From Crambe crambe (lineage: Eukaryota; Porifera; Demospongiae; Poecilosclerida; Crambeidae): a stretch of 64,000 nt of DNA. Below the pieces are notes generated by a model. The model was not told where the DNA came from and did no database searches. It saw nothing but the letters and a program-made list of their open reading frames with translations. The stretch is from the NCBI GenBank assembly GCA_963924555.1, contig OZ004583.1, positions 8,384,582 through 8,448,581 on the forward strand. Direction: 5' to 3'. Made by a program: the position numbers and the translations under genes. Below, in pieces: positions 44,691-55,880 of this stretch (positions are counted from its first letter, which is position 1; each line of letters opens with the position of its first letter).

Positions 44691-47479
44691 CTAGTCCTCT
44701 GCTTCTGAGTCACTACCAAATACTGATTGGATTATTTGTTCTGTTTCAGAGTCCACGTCTATCTCACTCAAGTCATCATCGCTATCTTCAACAAGTTCAT
44801 TTTCATTGTCTGTCATCGTCATCTCGGCTTCTAATGCTCTCAGCTCTTGTGGCAATTCAGGTACCTTCACTCGATTCACATTAGTGCATAAGAGGCATCT
44901 GCATCCTGGTCCACACTTTTTCCCTTCTTTGATGCATTTGCATCTTCTTGTTCCACACCCCTTTTTACACTTGCAGCCAGAGAATGTATATTGGATTCTT
45001 TGTTGGACCTTTGCTATGTTTTCTGGCACTTGCCATCACTCCTTTTCCAGCCAAATTTTTCAAGACCTGTACATGCAACTATACCTGTCAATGTAGGTAC
45101 CAATACTGAAATTATTAATCCAACTTACTCGGTAAATCCAATACATTCTGTAATGACTGGTGCCACATTTCAATTACCCATAGACATCTTGTCCAATGTA
45201 ATATCAATGCCTCTGTAGAAGGTAACATTTTGTTTTCACTCTCAGCACGTTCCCATACAACCTGTCTGATTTCAGCTAGCCATTTTGAGTGTTGGTCTAG
45301 TGGTGTGATATCTCCTTGAATGGAATAAAACATAGCTTCAGGTGTATGATGCCTAAAGCTGGAGATATTGGCTTTGAAATATGCACATCCAACAAGGCGA
45401 AGGAATGAGTATAACTCTGGGTTGGAAGGAAGTAGAGTTACAGTGCCTATAGACCCAGGAATATTGGGGTCCCCAGCAATAAAGTTGACATGTTGAAAAA
45501 GGTAGCCAAAAAACTTATTTTTCCTATGCCCTGGAAGTATGATATGTAGTCACATCCTGTAGACACATACAATGATTGCAGTATTTGTGGACGTGTAGCA
45601 CAATTGGTAGTTGCTAGGTCTGGATCAGTATCGAGAGCTTGGAGTAATCCATTGAGGTGAATATATTTTTGATCCTCCATTGTACTCTTGTTCAATTGTA
45701 TCATGATGTCACATGATGGGATAACCCGAGCAATTGTGAGTCCAATGTGGTAGACATCAGTATCTGGACTGAAAATGAGCTTTTTTGTCCCATAAGAGCA
45801 TTGACAGTGAAGCCACACCCTTAAATCAGCTTCATTGGCATTCGAACTGAGTGTGTGATTCTGTGTTGGGGTCGTAGAATTAGCAGACACTCTGAGTGCA
45901 TGTGTCCCAATGTTAGTTATGACTGCTTGTGTACCTTTGAGGTAGGGTGGAGATAGACGGATCATCTCAGATGCAACATAGACGATAAGATTGTTCTTGC
46001 ACTGTCTGCAGCCAAGGGTTGATTTCCAGTCTCGAGGTGTTTTGGAAGAACTTTGAAACACTGCACAATCATGGTTTTCTGTAGTAGCTGTTTGGTCTCT
46101 TCTAAACTGCTCTATCTCTTTTGGAGACTCAGTTTGTGAGCTAGGATTGTCAAATACGATATGGACTTCTGTTGCCCCTGCAAATAAATGAGGACATACA
46201 TATTTCTGTAGTAGCAGCTTTGCATATGAGTCCATGGTCTCCATGTGGGAAAGAGGATAGGTTTGTATCATGAACATGCCCTCTAGTATGACTGAGTCAG
46301 GAATCCAGTTAGATGGCAGAGTGTGGAGGACCACTGATATGCTACTGTAGCGCCTCTCTAGGTAGGCTGTAGCAGTGTGTTTGGCTGATTTGTAGGGAAG
46401 CCCATTTGAATCTGTAAATGCTCTTGGGATCGCTGATATTGGTCCACAGAGTAATTCTGGGTCTATCTGTTCCTGTCCTGGGTTGTTAACAAGCTTTGAA
46501 AGGTGACATTTCAGGAAACGCTGAGTGAGTTTCCTCTCCCTGTCAATCTGTTTCACCCTCTGTTTCTCCTTTTTTGAAACAGTGAATGTACACAACTTTT
46601 TTTCCTTAAAGGAGCCTTTGTGCTGACTTGCTTGAGGATCTTGCCAGAAACGTATGTCTCAAACCCTACCTGGCCAATTTCTCTGTAGTTTAGCATGTCA
46701 TGTGACTGCAGCTTTATAATCAGTGAAAATATTCCAAAGCCCTTGGTTTTCATCACACTCATGAAACATCCCATGCTGAAGTATTCTGTCCAGCATAGCT
46801 TTGATGTTAGTGTCCTCTGTTTTCTCTTTTCCAGTTATGAAATTCAGTTTTGTGGGTGTTACGCTCCGATTGCTTCGCACATTTATAACATGAAGTCATC
46901 GCCCCTGCATGCTGTCCCCTCAGGTGAATGTTGAAAAATCAATGTTTGTGCATTTTGGCTTAGATTTCTGAAATATTTGTATTTCATGGAAGCATTTCAT
47001 AGTTCCCAACTGTCCCGAAACGTCCGGGACAGTCCGGATTTATCAGCTCTGTCCTGTCCCGCCACGGAAGTGTAAACTGCCTATTGTTTGTCCCCCGGAA
47101 GCTTCTTTTTAGCACTACTGACTATGGTAGTTTGTTTACTTAACAGCATAATCAGAGCCACTAATGAATGCACGACATCATTCAGACAATGCAGTAAGCT
47201 AAGACAGCTGCATGTATCAATCAACAGTGCACAAGGTCGATGTCCAGTTGATGAAAACTGTTCTTCTCCACAGTTCTTGAGTCCTTCTGTCTTCAGTCAG
47301 TGGCCAGAATATAGGCGTGGTACATGGGCGGGACTTCAAAAGTAGGTGTGACTTGTGGTAAAATTTAGTGTCCCTGAAGTTAGTTTCTCAAAGTTGGGAA
47401 CTATGGCATTTCCACACAGAATACATGGTCCCTTTGAACTAGTCCCCACCTTCACCTCTGACTCACTTGAACTTGTCAT
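44691..47479 (-). pseudogene. multi-copy invertebrate ORF with PIN-like core and C-terminal CXC domain, broken
   Basis: The start (47479, MTSSSESEVKVG then KGPCILCGNA) is cut by a 408-bp MITE at 46998-47405. Downstream pieces read KLNFITGKEKTEDTNIKAML, then the main frame 46595-45447. That has ANEADLRVWLHCQCSYGTKK, FSPDTDVYHIGL and STGCDYISYFQGIGK, which look like a FEN/PIN-type nuclease fold (D..TD, GCDY). Further pieces lie at 45450-45120 (PELYSFLRLVGCAYFK) and 45029-44691, a CXC (tesmin/TSO1-like) Cys-rich domain, GCKCKKGCGTRRCKC, with an acidic tail. Frames are lost at a six-A run near 45510, at a missing GCAAGTG repeat near 45035 and in the 5' part. I recognise it as one of the repetitive uncharacterised families of cnidarian and sponge genomes, probably carried by a mobile element; I cannot name the element. 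Confidence 0.6.
46998..47405. mobile_element. 408-bp MITE with 6-bp target duplication inside a coding exon
   Basis: CATAGTTCCCAACT at the left end is inverted at the right end (AGTTGGGAACTATG). GCATTT lies directly outside both ends (46992-46997 and 47406-47411). Removing the element and one GCATTT rejoins the host reading frame exactly, proving an insertion into the CXC-family ORF. The superfamily is unclear. Confidence 0.85.
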
Positions 47480-47902
47480 CCTGTGAATATTATTGCAGTA
47501 GTAATATTAATTTTTTGTTGTGTTCTTTTTGACAGGATTATGAAGTGTCTACTTGGAAAGTCTACACTATAGATTGATTGTACACACAGCTGCAATGTTA
47601 CCATTCGATTAGCTGATCAATGCACATGCACTAGTGATGTATTTTAAACAATTGTGTGCTTTCATTATAAAAGAAGTGGGTGGACACAATTTTTATGCTG
47701 TTCTATATGTTAATTATTGGTACAATCATTCATATTTACCTTCAAATTTCCAGTGTACTGTGCAAAAAAAAACGGCCCCACTGAAAAGAACTTGGAGTAG
47801 AAAAACAGTAAATGCACTATAAAACAAACGGTTATTGTCTGCAGGGTTCAATTTATCGCAGAAATGAATGTCAATGCACTCTTAACCCGTAGTTGCATGC
47901 AC
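47480..47902. other. spacer, nothing recognised
   Basis: A run of A followed by CGGCCCCACTG near 47763 resembles GCAAAAAAAAAAATGGCCCC near 44640, in the same orientation on both sides of the CXC-family ORF. It may mark the ends of the unit that carried that gene. Confidence 0.4.
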
Positions 47903-48840
47903 CTTCAATAGGATATTGCCACAAATGCTGTCATCAAGATCCATTGTCCATTTATTCTGCACTCCACCATGACCTCATCTCCACTGTTATTACACTGAAG
48001 AACTAGAATCTCTCTATGTGTCATCAAAGAGTAATAATGGTGTGTGATAATTGAAGCATTTAGTGGACCAAGCAACCTGTGCAAATAATAAAATAAGTTA
48101 AGACTCAATACGTTACTACCAATGGAGAAATATGATCTTATGATATTCCGTGACAGTAAGAGGTAGGTAGTGATGGTGATGTTGTAGAGTGTGTTATTTC
48201 TCAGTTGAAGAGTTGCTGAAGTCTCACCAGGATTTTCAGAAAGGGGGGGCACATCAGAGATATCTCTGGGCACATCCGTGCGCTTGTGCACGAAAAAATT
48301 TTTTACTCAGCTTTGGCCTTTTTAGGAAAACTGTGCCCACTTGATGATTAGCCAGTCTGCAGGTAACTTGCAAACTGTTGTAATTCTTATAAGTGGCCAC
48401 ACCAAAAAGGGGGGGGGGGGGGGGGGGGGGGGGGTGCATGTGCCTGAAATGCCCACTCCTAGATCCACCACTGCTGATGGTGGGGGAGGAGACACTGTGA
48501 TGGAGTAACTGTCCACACTCTTGATATATTGAATTCCATGTAGCCTGCACACTGTCATTTACTTCTTCTAGAGGCAGCAAACTCAGACTTGATGGATATG
48601 AATGAGGGTCTAGGATTACACACAGCTCAAACAATGATCAAATTTGCCTCCAAGCTATAGCTAACTTAGATGTTGAACCAACGGTGCAGACATAGATTAC
48701 TTCTTCACCCATTACTAATAATGCCTGCATGTCCATCAAAATCAAGTGATAATAATTATAATGATCAGTAGACTCTCTAGCCATATCATATTCAGCCTCC
48801 ATCATGAGTAGACTCTGCTTTGTAGTTGACTATATAATAG
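47903..48840 (-). pseudogene. receptor I: remnant of Ig-FN3-sushi gene
   Basis: Minus-strand remnants in the order of genes E-H. There is a start of the Ig-like exon near 48730-48675 (GGTGAAGAAGTAATCTATGT), with most of that exon deleted, then an FN3-like exon 48614-48125 interrupted by a foreign insertion at 48235-48470, and a shortened sushi-like exon 48076-47903. The second sushi and TM exons are absent. The FN3 part still shows YSITVSPPPPS and NNTLYNITIT. It is clearly non-functional. It lies at the corresponding place to gene H in a duplicated block. Confidence 0.7.
48235..48470. mobile_element. insertion in receptor I FN3 exon with 26-base G tract
   Basis: The inserted DNA separates two halves of the FN3-like exon. 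Its right end, read inward on the other strand, is CAGTGGTGGATCTAGG, typical of hAT-like non-autonomous elements. It contains an unbroken G run at 48409-48434. The left end does not match well, so the element is decayed or another end was lost. Confidence 0.6.
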
Positions 48841-48875
48841 GGATGCACTAGTATGTACAGTGACTCTAGCTGGTA

Positions 48876-49060
48876 GTAAACAAAGTGTAATGATAGATCA
48901 GTTCATTGTGCTACTGTGACATAGAGCATTACATCATGATTCCTAAAGTATTATACAAGTGGAGTTTCTACTAGCCTTGCTGGCTATAATTAGCTATTCT
49001 ACATACTCATTTAAGGGAAAGTTGGGAGATGAATTTATGTTATGACAACACACATGCCAA
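48876..49060. repeat. conserved intergenic block, copy 3
   Basis: Matches 32910-33065 and 26430-26640 and lies 5' of the dead receptor I, as copy 2 lies 5' of receptor G. Confidence 0.6.
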
Positions 49061-50123
49061 CGCATTGTTGATACAAACTCAACTATTGGCTAGCCATATT
49101 AGCTATGGCTATACTTGGTCAAAATAATTATGGTAATAATTATGGGGGAAACTCTTTCCACAATAGCCAGTTATCGTGTGCTTTTATGATTAATCATATA
49201 CTTTTCTGATGCAACAGATGGTTAGCTAAACATAATATACCATGCAGCACTATCTAGTCCCAAATAATTCATTCAAGGATGCATGCCCAAGATAACTAAA
49301 TTGTAGGCATGTGGATTGGGAACAGTGGAATGTAATACTGGAATGGAATGCTGCCTAAAACATGCAGCCATCAGAGTCTCAGTTTTTTTCCGGCATTATA
49401 GCTAATCTTATTGCAGTTGCTGTCATTGGTAATTGAAACACCTGAAGTGATATCATGGTGTATCTTCCTGGGAAACTCGTTACTCTTGATGGGGTATCAT
49501 GCAGGAACCATAGTCATTGCTCAATATAAGCATCCTCAGGGAACTATTGTTAATGTACATGGTAATCTGACTAAGTAAATATACTCTGCATGCTCCCATC
49601 TCCACCTCCTCTTGTTCATTCCAACCTTCTGTGAAGCAATCCTTTCATGCATGCTTAGGCCATGTTCATGTCTGCCATGGTTATAGACAAAGATACTATC
49701 ACTGCATCACAAGCTTCGCTTCACTGATGCATCACAAAAGCTTCACTGATTCCTGCAGGTACATGCAAAATGTTGCCAGCAATCATAGATTTTGTAACCC
49801 ATGCATGTGATAATGGTGGTGGAACTTATTTAAAGCCCAGGAGCTAAGTTATTTTGTATAGCTGCATGCATGCCAACTGTCCAGGGTTTCTGGACCTTGC
49901 ATTTAGCTAGCTAAATGGGGATGTAATTAACAAGTTATGAACTTATGATTTTTCCTTATAGCTAATTTGCATCAACTCCCCACTGTAATTAACATAATCT
50001 ACATTGTACATTAGTGGGGAGTTGATGCAAATTAGCTATAAAGAAAACTGAAGCAGGAAAACTCCAAATATTATCCAAACAACTTTTTAAAAGAGCTATA
50101 GTAGACTATAAGGAGTATATTAC
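49061..50123. other. duplicated non-coding flank of gene K
   Basis: From about 49310 the sequence parallels 35585 onward (TGGAATGGAATGCTGCCTAAAAC and further matches), showing that this block and 35.6-37.3 kb are copies. No exon recognised apart from the small hairpin element noted separately. Confidence 0.55.
49957..50040. mobile_element. 84-bp hairpin MITE
   Basis: Perfect 28-bp arms (TATAGCTAATTTGCATCAAC at the outer end) around a 28-bp loop. The same ends bound the 593-bp element at 35717-36309 beside the paralogous gene. Confidence 0.85.
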
Positions 50124-51023
50124 CTATAGTACATGTATTGTGCCTATGATGAGAATGGCTACAAGAAAAGCAACTCTATAAGGAACTATGTAACACAGTG
50201 CAGAATTCAATGCCACTGTCTCTACTCTAAATGTTACTCTTCGGTCACCTATGTCTAGTGTAGAAACGGGTCTTGAGGGAGTTTGAGTGGATACTGAGTA
50301 TATCGGCTGATTCCCAGATTCACCTATACACTGGATGGAACTCTGTCTAAATTCATTCGAAAGGATTAGTAATGAAGTACGTTCAGTATTATTCAAGCTA
50401 TTTTGTCTTCTCGACAGAAGAATTGAGCTACATCGTAGTGCAGTTCCAGCAGCATTGGTACTCTTTGTTGAATTTCCAGGTTTTTCGTGGCCATTGAACC
50501 GGCCGATGGTCCTGCCATCAGCACGCCATATAAGATATCTCCCTGAAGCACTACAGAATAGAAATTTGTAAGGGAGTTCTGCCAACCTATCATTACTCTG
50601 TTCTCTTATTAATGGGAAATAATCAGCATCTTGAATTCTTCCACTCTTGCATTGGATTGAATTTCGTTGTGATGAGTATTCGTCAGACACAAATAGCACA
50701 GAGCTTCGCTGGGTACTGTTGACATTGTTTTTTTGCTCTAGTAAGATTGAAACATAAATGACTCTCATTCCATCAGGACTGGTTCTTTTCATGAGCTGAC
50801 CAACTGTAGAACGACCGTTGAATTTTCCTAAAGTTCTCCCACTATCTATGGCTCTCCAAGTTAGGCTATTCCCGGTCCCGGTACCTGACTCCGCTGAGGC
50901 ATTACAGTAGAGAAGTGTGTTGTTGTCATTCAGCAGCAAACGTAACGGTAAGGACCCCGTAGAAGAAGTTCTTGATAACGCAGCATTAGTGCTCAGCAGT
51001 GACAGTACTAAAAAAAGCTTCAT
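50124..51023 (-). CDS. receptor K: two-Ig-like type I membrane protein, intact, single exon
   Basis: A 299-codon frame from ATG at 51023 to TAG at 50124. Residues 1-16 (MKLFLVLSLLSTNAAL) form a signal peptide. Two related Ig-like units follow. The first runs roughly 36-130 (LLYCNAS, LTWRAIDSGRTLGKFNG, SIQCKSG) and the second 145-245 (FLFCSASGRYLIWRADGRTI, LLILSNEFRQSSIQCIGES). Each has two Cys, the WR after the first Cys and many N-glycosylation sites; the units clearly arose by internal duplication. Residues about 280-299 (VPYRVAFLVAILIIGTIHVL) form a C-terminal TM or lipid-anchor signal with almost no cytoplasmic tail. The gene has no intron, unlike its neighbours. A GPI-anchored form is possible. 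Function unknown; the glycosylated two-Ig ectodomain beside other receptor genes suggests cell recognition. Confidence 0.75.
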   Translation of the reverse strand: MKLFLVLSLLSTNAALSRTSSTGSLPLRLLLNDNNTLLYCNASAESGTGTGNSLTWRAIDSGRTLGKFNGRSTVGQLMKRTSPDGMRVIYVSILLEQKNNVNSTQRSSVLFVSDEYSSQRNSIQCKSGRIQDADYFPLIREQSNDRLAELPYKFLFCSASGRYLIWRADGRTIGRFNGHEKPGNSTKSTNAAGTALRCSSILLSRRQNSLNNTERTSLLILSNEFRQSSIQCIGESGNQPIYSVSTQTPSRPVSTLDIGDRRVTFRVETVALNSALCYIVPYRVAFLVAILIIGTIHVL

Positions 51024-51520
51024 TTTCAGTGCATAGATAGCTATAGACGCCTATAGCTATGTTCTGACAGTATTTGAAAGAACCGCTGCACCAGGGATGG
51101 GAAATTCAAATCGTGAGAAATTCAATACACAAATCGTGCGTGGGAAACAACTCGTTCTAAATAACGCACACCAGCCGAGTCCTACACAAACATTTTGTGT
51201 CTAGCTGGACAGGCTGTCAATAACTCCCAAATCTAAGACTAGGAGATCAAGATTACCTCTGTTGAGGCGGAGGCTCATTAAAGGTGAATCAGACTAGAGG
51301 CAAGTAGTTATGTCAGAATGGTCGGAGCAGGAATATAAACATCTTGTACAGCGTATACCGATGGTAAATATTGGATATCTCGGTATCAAAATGTTGCCTT
51401 TTGGGATAGTGCTGGAAAGTTTATCCAGTCTCAAGCACTAGCCATTAGGGAGAGGAAGTTAGCATATGATATTCATAGCTTTTTAATGATATTCATAGAT
51501 ATGTCTATGCTACTATCTCA
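51024..51520. other. spacer upstream of receptor K
   Basis: Presumed promoter region of K. No motif or exon I can support. Confidence 0.4.
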
Positions 51521-51529
51521 GTGACAGTA

Positions 51530-54500
51530 CACTCTGGTTCCTTGGGTTCCTCTGGTTCCATGAGTTCCTCTGGTTCCATGGGTTCCTTTGGTTTCTTGGG
51601 TTCCTCTGGTTCCATGAGTTCCTCTGGTTCCATGGGTTCCTCTGGTTCCTTTGGTTCCTCTGGTTCCATGGGTTCCTTGGGTTCCATGAGTTCCTCATGT
51701 TCCATGGGTTCCTCTGGTTCCATGGGTTCCTATGGTTCCTTGGGTTCCTCTGGTTCCATGAGTTCCTCTGGTTCCATGACCTCTGGTTCCATGGGCTCCT
51801 TTGGTTCCATGAGTTCCTCTGGTTCCATGAGTTCCTCTGGTTCCATGGGTTCCTCTGGTTCCATGGGTTCCTCTGGTTCCATGGGTTCCTCTGGTTCCTT
51901 GGGTTTCTCTGGTTCCATGAGTTCCTCTGGTTCCGTGAGTTCCTCTAGTTCCATGAGTTCCTCTGGTTCCATGGGTTCCTCTGGTTCCTTGGGTTCCATG
52001 TGTTCCTCATGTTCCATGGGTTCCTCTGGTTCCTCTGGTTCCTCTGGTTCCTTGGGTTCCTCTGGTTCCTCTGGTTCCTTGGGTTCCTCTGGTTCCATGA
52101 GTTCCTCTGGTTCTATGGGTTCCTCTGGTTCCTTGGGTTCCCCTGGTTCCATGGGTTCCTCTGGTTCCTTGGGTTCCTCTGATTCCACGAGTTCCTCTGG
52201 TTCCATGGGTTCCTCCAGTTACATTGGTTCCTCTGGTTCCTTGGGTTCCTCTGGTTCCATGAGTTCCTATGGTTCCATGAGTTCCTCTGGTTCCATGGGT
52301 TCCTCTGGTTCCTTGGGTTCCATGTGTTTCTCATGTTCCATGGGTTCCTTGGGTTCCTCTGGTTCCTCTGGTTCCTCTGGTTCCTTGGGTTCCTCTGGTT
52401 CCATGAGTTCCTCTGGTTCCATGGGTTCCTCTGGTTCCTTGGGTTCCTCTGGTTCCATGGGTTCCTCTGGTTCCTTGGGTTCCATGAGTTCCTCATGTTC
52501 CATGGGTTCCTCTGGTTCCATGGGTTCCTCTGGTTCCTTGGGTTCCTCTGATTCCATGAGTTCCTCTGGTTCCATGGGTTCCTCTGGTTCCTTGGGTTCC
52601 TCTGGTTCCATGGGTTCCTCTGGTTCCTTGGGTTCCTCTGATTCCATGAGTTCCTCTGGTTCCATGGGTTCCTCCAGTTACATTGGTTCCTCTGGTTCCT
52701 TGGGTTCCTCTGGTTCCATGAGTTCCTCTGGTTCTATGAGTTCCTCTGGTTCCATGGGTTCCTCTGGTTCCATGGGTTCCTATGGTTCCTTGAGTTCCTC
52801 TGGTTCCATGAGTTCCTCTGGTTCCATGAGTTCCTCTGATTACTTGGGTTCCTCTGGTTCCATGAGTTCCTCTGGTTCCATGAGTTCCTCTGGTTCCATG
52901 AGTTCCTCTGGTTCATGAGTTCCTCATGTTCCATGGGTTCCTCTGGTTCCATGAGTTCCTCTGGTTCCATGGGTTCCTTGGGTTCCTCTGGTTCCATGAG
53001 TTCCTCTGGTTCCATGGGTTCCTCTGGTTCCTTGGGTTCCATGAGTTCCTCATGTTCCATGGGTTCCTCTGGTTCCATGGGTTCCTCTGGTTCCTTGGGT
53101 TCCTCTGATTCCATGAGTTCCTCTGGTTCCATGGGTTCCTCCAGTTACATTGGTTCCTCTGGTTCCTTGGGTTCCTCTGGTTCCATGAGTTCCTCTGGTT
53201 CCATGAGTTCCTCTGGTTCCATGAGTTCCTCTGGTTCCATGGGTTCCTCTGGTTCCATGGGTTCCTATGGTTCCTTGGGTTCCTCTGGTTCCATGAGTTC
53301 CTCTGGTTCCATGAGTTCCTCTGGTTCATGAGTTCCTCATGTTCCATGGGTTCCTCTGGTTCCATGAGTTCCTCTGGTTCCATGGGTTCCTTGGGTTCCT
53401 CTGGTTCCATGAGTTCCTCTGGTTCCATGGGTTCCTCTGGTTCCATGGGTTCCTATGGTTCCTTGGGTTCCTCTGGTTCCATGAGTTCCTCTGGTTCCAT
53501 GAGTTCCTCTGGTTCCATGGGTTCCTCTGGTTCCATGGGTTCCTATGGTTCCTTGGGTTCCTCTGGTTCCATGAGTTCCTCTGGTTCCATGAGTTCCTCT
53601 GGTTCATGAGTTCCTCATGTTCCATGGGTTCCTCTGGTTCCATGAGTTCCTCTGGTTCCATGGGTTCCTTGGGTTCCTCTGGTTCCATGAGTTCCACTGG
53701 TTCCTTGGGTTCCATGAGTTCCTCATGTTCCATGGGTTCCTCTGGTTCCATGCGTTTCTCTGGTTCCATGAGTTCCTCTGGTTCCTTGGGTTCCTCTGGT
53801 TCCTTGAGTTCCTCTTGTTCCATGGGTTTCTCTGGTTCCATTAGTTCCTCTGGTTCCATGGGTTCCTCTGGTTTCTCTGGTTCCTTGGGTTCCTCTGGTT
53901 CCTTGAGTTCCTCTGATTCCATGAGTTTCTTTGGTTCCTGGGTCCCTCTGGTTCCATTGAGTTCCTCTGGTTCCTTAAGTTCCTCTAGTTCCATGGGTTC
54001 CACTGGTTCCATGAGTTCCTCTGGTTCCCTGGTTCTTGGTTCCTTGAGTTCCTCTTGTTCCATGGGTTCCTCTGGTTCCATGAGTTCTGGTTCAACCTAG
54101 TTCCACGGGTTCCTCTCGTTCCACTGTTTCCATGGGTTCCTCTGGTTCCATTTGTTCCTCTGGTTCCTTGGGTTCCTCTGGTTCAATGAATTCCTCTGGT
54201 TCCATGAGTTCCTTTGTCCCTTGGGTTTCTCTGATTCCATGGTTTCCTCATGTTCCATGAGTTCCTCTGGTTCCATAATTCCATGGGTTCCTCTAGTAGT
54301 TCCTCTGGTTCCATGAGTTCCTCTGGTTCCATGGGTTCCTCTGATTCCTTGGGTTCCTCTGGTTCCATCAGGTTCCATGTGGTTCCTCTGGTTCCTTGGG
54401 TTCTTCAGGTTCCATGGGTTCCTCTAGTTCCATGAGTTCCTCTGGTTCCATGGGTTAGTCTGTTCCTTGGCTGATTCTTCTGGTTCCAAGGGTTCCTCTA

Positions 54501-55090
54501 GTTCCATGGGTTCCTCCAGTTCCATTGGTTCCTCTGGTTCCATTGGTACCTCTGGTTCCTCTGGTTCTATGGGTTCCTCTGGTTCCTTGGGTTCCATGTG
54601 TTCCTCTGGTTCCTTGGTTTTTCTGGTTCCATGGGTTCATGGGTTCCTCTGGTTCCATGGGTTCCTCTGGTTCCATGGGTTCCTCTGGTTCCATGAGCTC
54701 CTCTGGTTCCTGATTTCTGGTTTCTTCTGGTTCCATGGGTTCCTCTGGTTCCATAGGTTCCTCTGGTTCCATGAGCTCCTCTGGTTCCTGATTTCTGGTT
54801 TCTTCTGGTTCCATGAGTTCCTCTGGTTCCATGGGTTCTTCTGGTTCCATGGGTTCCTCTGGTTCCCTGGTTCCATGAGTTCCTCTGGTTCCTGGTTTCT
54901 GGTTTCTTCTGGTTCCATGAGTTCCTTTGGTTCCATGGGTTCTTCAGGTCCCATGAGTTCCTCTGGTTCCCTGGGTTCCTCTAGTTCCTGGTTTCATGAG
55001 TTCCTCTGGTTTCATAAATTCCTCTTGTTCCATGGTTCTCGCTGTTCCTTTCGTTCCTCTGGTTTTATTTCGTTCCTCTGGTTCTAGTTC
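51530..55090. repeat. 3.5-kb minisatellite of 9-bp units (GGTTCC + NNN), coding-like on both strands
   Basis: Built from GGTTCCTCT, GGTTCCATG and GGTTCCTTG units with higher-order repeats; the string TCTGGTTCATGAGTTCCTCA recurs at about 52911, 53324 and 53601. The plus strand is open for 465 codons (51521-52918) as Ser/Gly/Met repeats but has only a GTG start and no known domain. The minus strand reads Met-Glu-Pro-Glu-Glu-Pro repeats ending ECTVTEIVA and a stop at 51505, and is interrupted by TAG codons (CCAGAG to CCATAG) and single-base losses. If coding, the minus frame (Glu/Pro-rich acidic repeat) continues the character of the neighbouring ORF at 55881-56582; a single gene is possible but unproven. 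I annotate it as a repeat. Confidence 0.8.
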
Positions 55091-55800
55091 AGTGTACTGG
55101 TTACTCTGGTTACACAAGTTCCTCTAGTTTAGTTGGTCCAATTGGTCAAGTTTCTCTGATTCCTATGGTTCAATTTCTGTTTATCAGTTCCTCTTGCTTA
55201 ATGCTGTGTACTCTCTAACATCAGGCATAGTGCTTGTAAATTTGTAGAGTTCCTATACATGCAAAGCCTCAAAGGTTAAAATAACTATTTATCATCATAA
55301 AAATTAATTGTTATAGCAAATGAAGGTCACATTATAATTATAGATGTAGCTAATGAATGCATTCACGCAGCTGCTTATATCCTATAAGTGCAGTGCATAG
55401 TACATCATAGCTGAACAATCTATAGCAACATTATTAGCTCTGACTCAGTCTCTGAGTAGCTATGGTTGGAGAATTTTCTAACAATGAAAAACAATGCTAG
55501 TGGCCCCTCTTCACATAATAATTATTATGACAGACTGTTTTGATAGTGAGTAGCTATATGTATGAATAACTGTCCAAATTTCATCCACAGCACAATGATC
55601 ACTCTACAGGTTTGCTTTCTTTCGAGTATTTCTTGCAGTGTATGTGTATTGCTTTCTCTTTCCTACGTATAAGAGTTAAAATTCATAATTAATATTCCTC
55701 ACATTTTGCATACGAATCTCATTAAATTCCTCCATGGAATAGGTCTACACATTATAGCTACAGGCCTTTTGTAAAACATGCCCATGCCCATATTGCCTAT
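55091..55800. other. spacer between the two minisatellites
   Basis: The first part is the degenerate edge of the 9-bp array; the rest is AT-rich with no clear exon. A donor-like GTACGT at about 55818 on the minus strand follows the 27-bp repeat ORF, so an intron here is conceivable. Confidence 0.35.
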
Positions 55801-55880
55801 AACAATACACAATGTCATACGTACTTGTCCTTTTTGGTCTGGCTGATTGAGACTCATTGGCTGGTTGGGTCACTTCGGTG

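Noticed and set aside
51521..52918. 465-codon plus-strand ORF of Ser/Gly/Met repeats
   Set aside because: It is the sense reading of a stop-poor 9-bp minisatellite, with a GTG start and a stop created by a one-base loss. No signal peptide or unique domain.
51530..55090. Possible CRISPR-like array
   Set aside because: Units are contiguous 9-mers without unique spacers, and the genome is eukaryotic.
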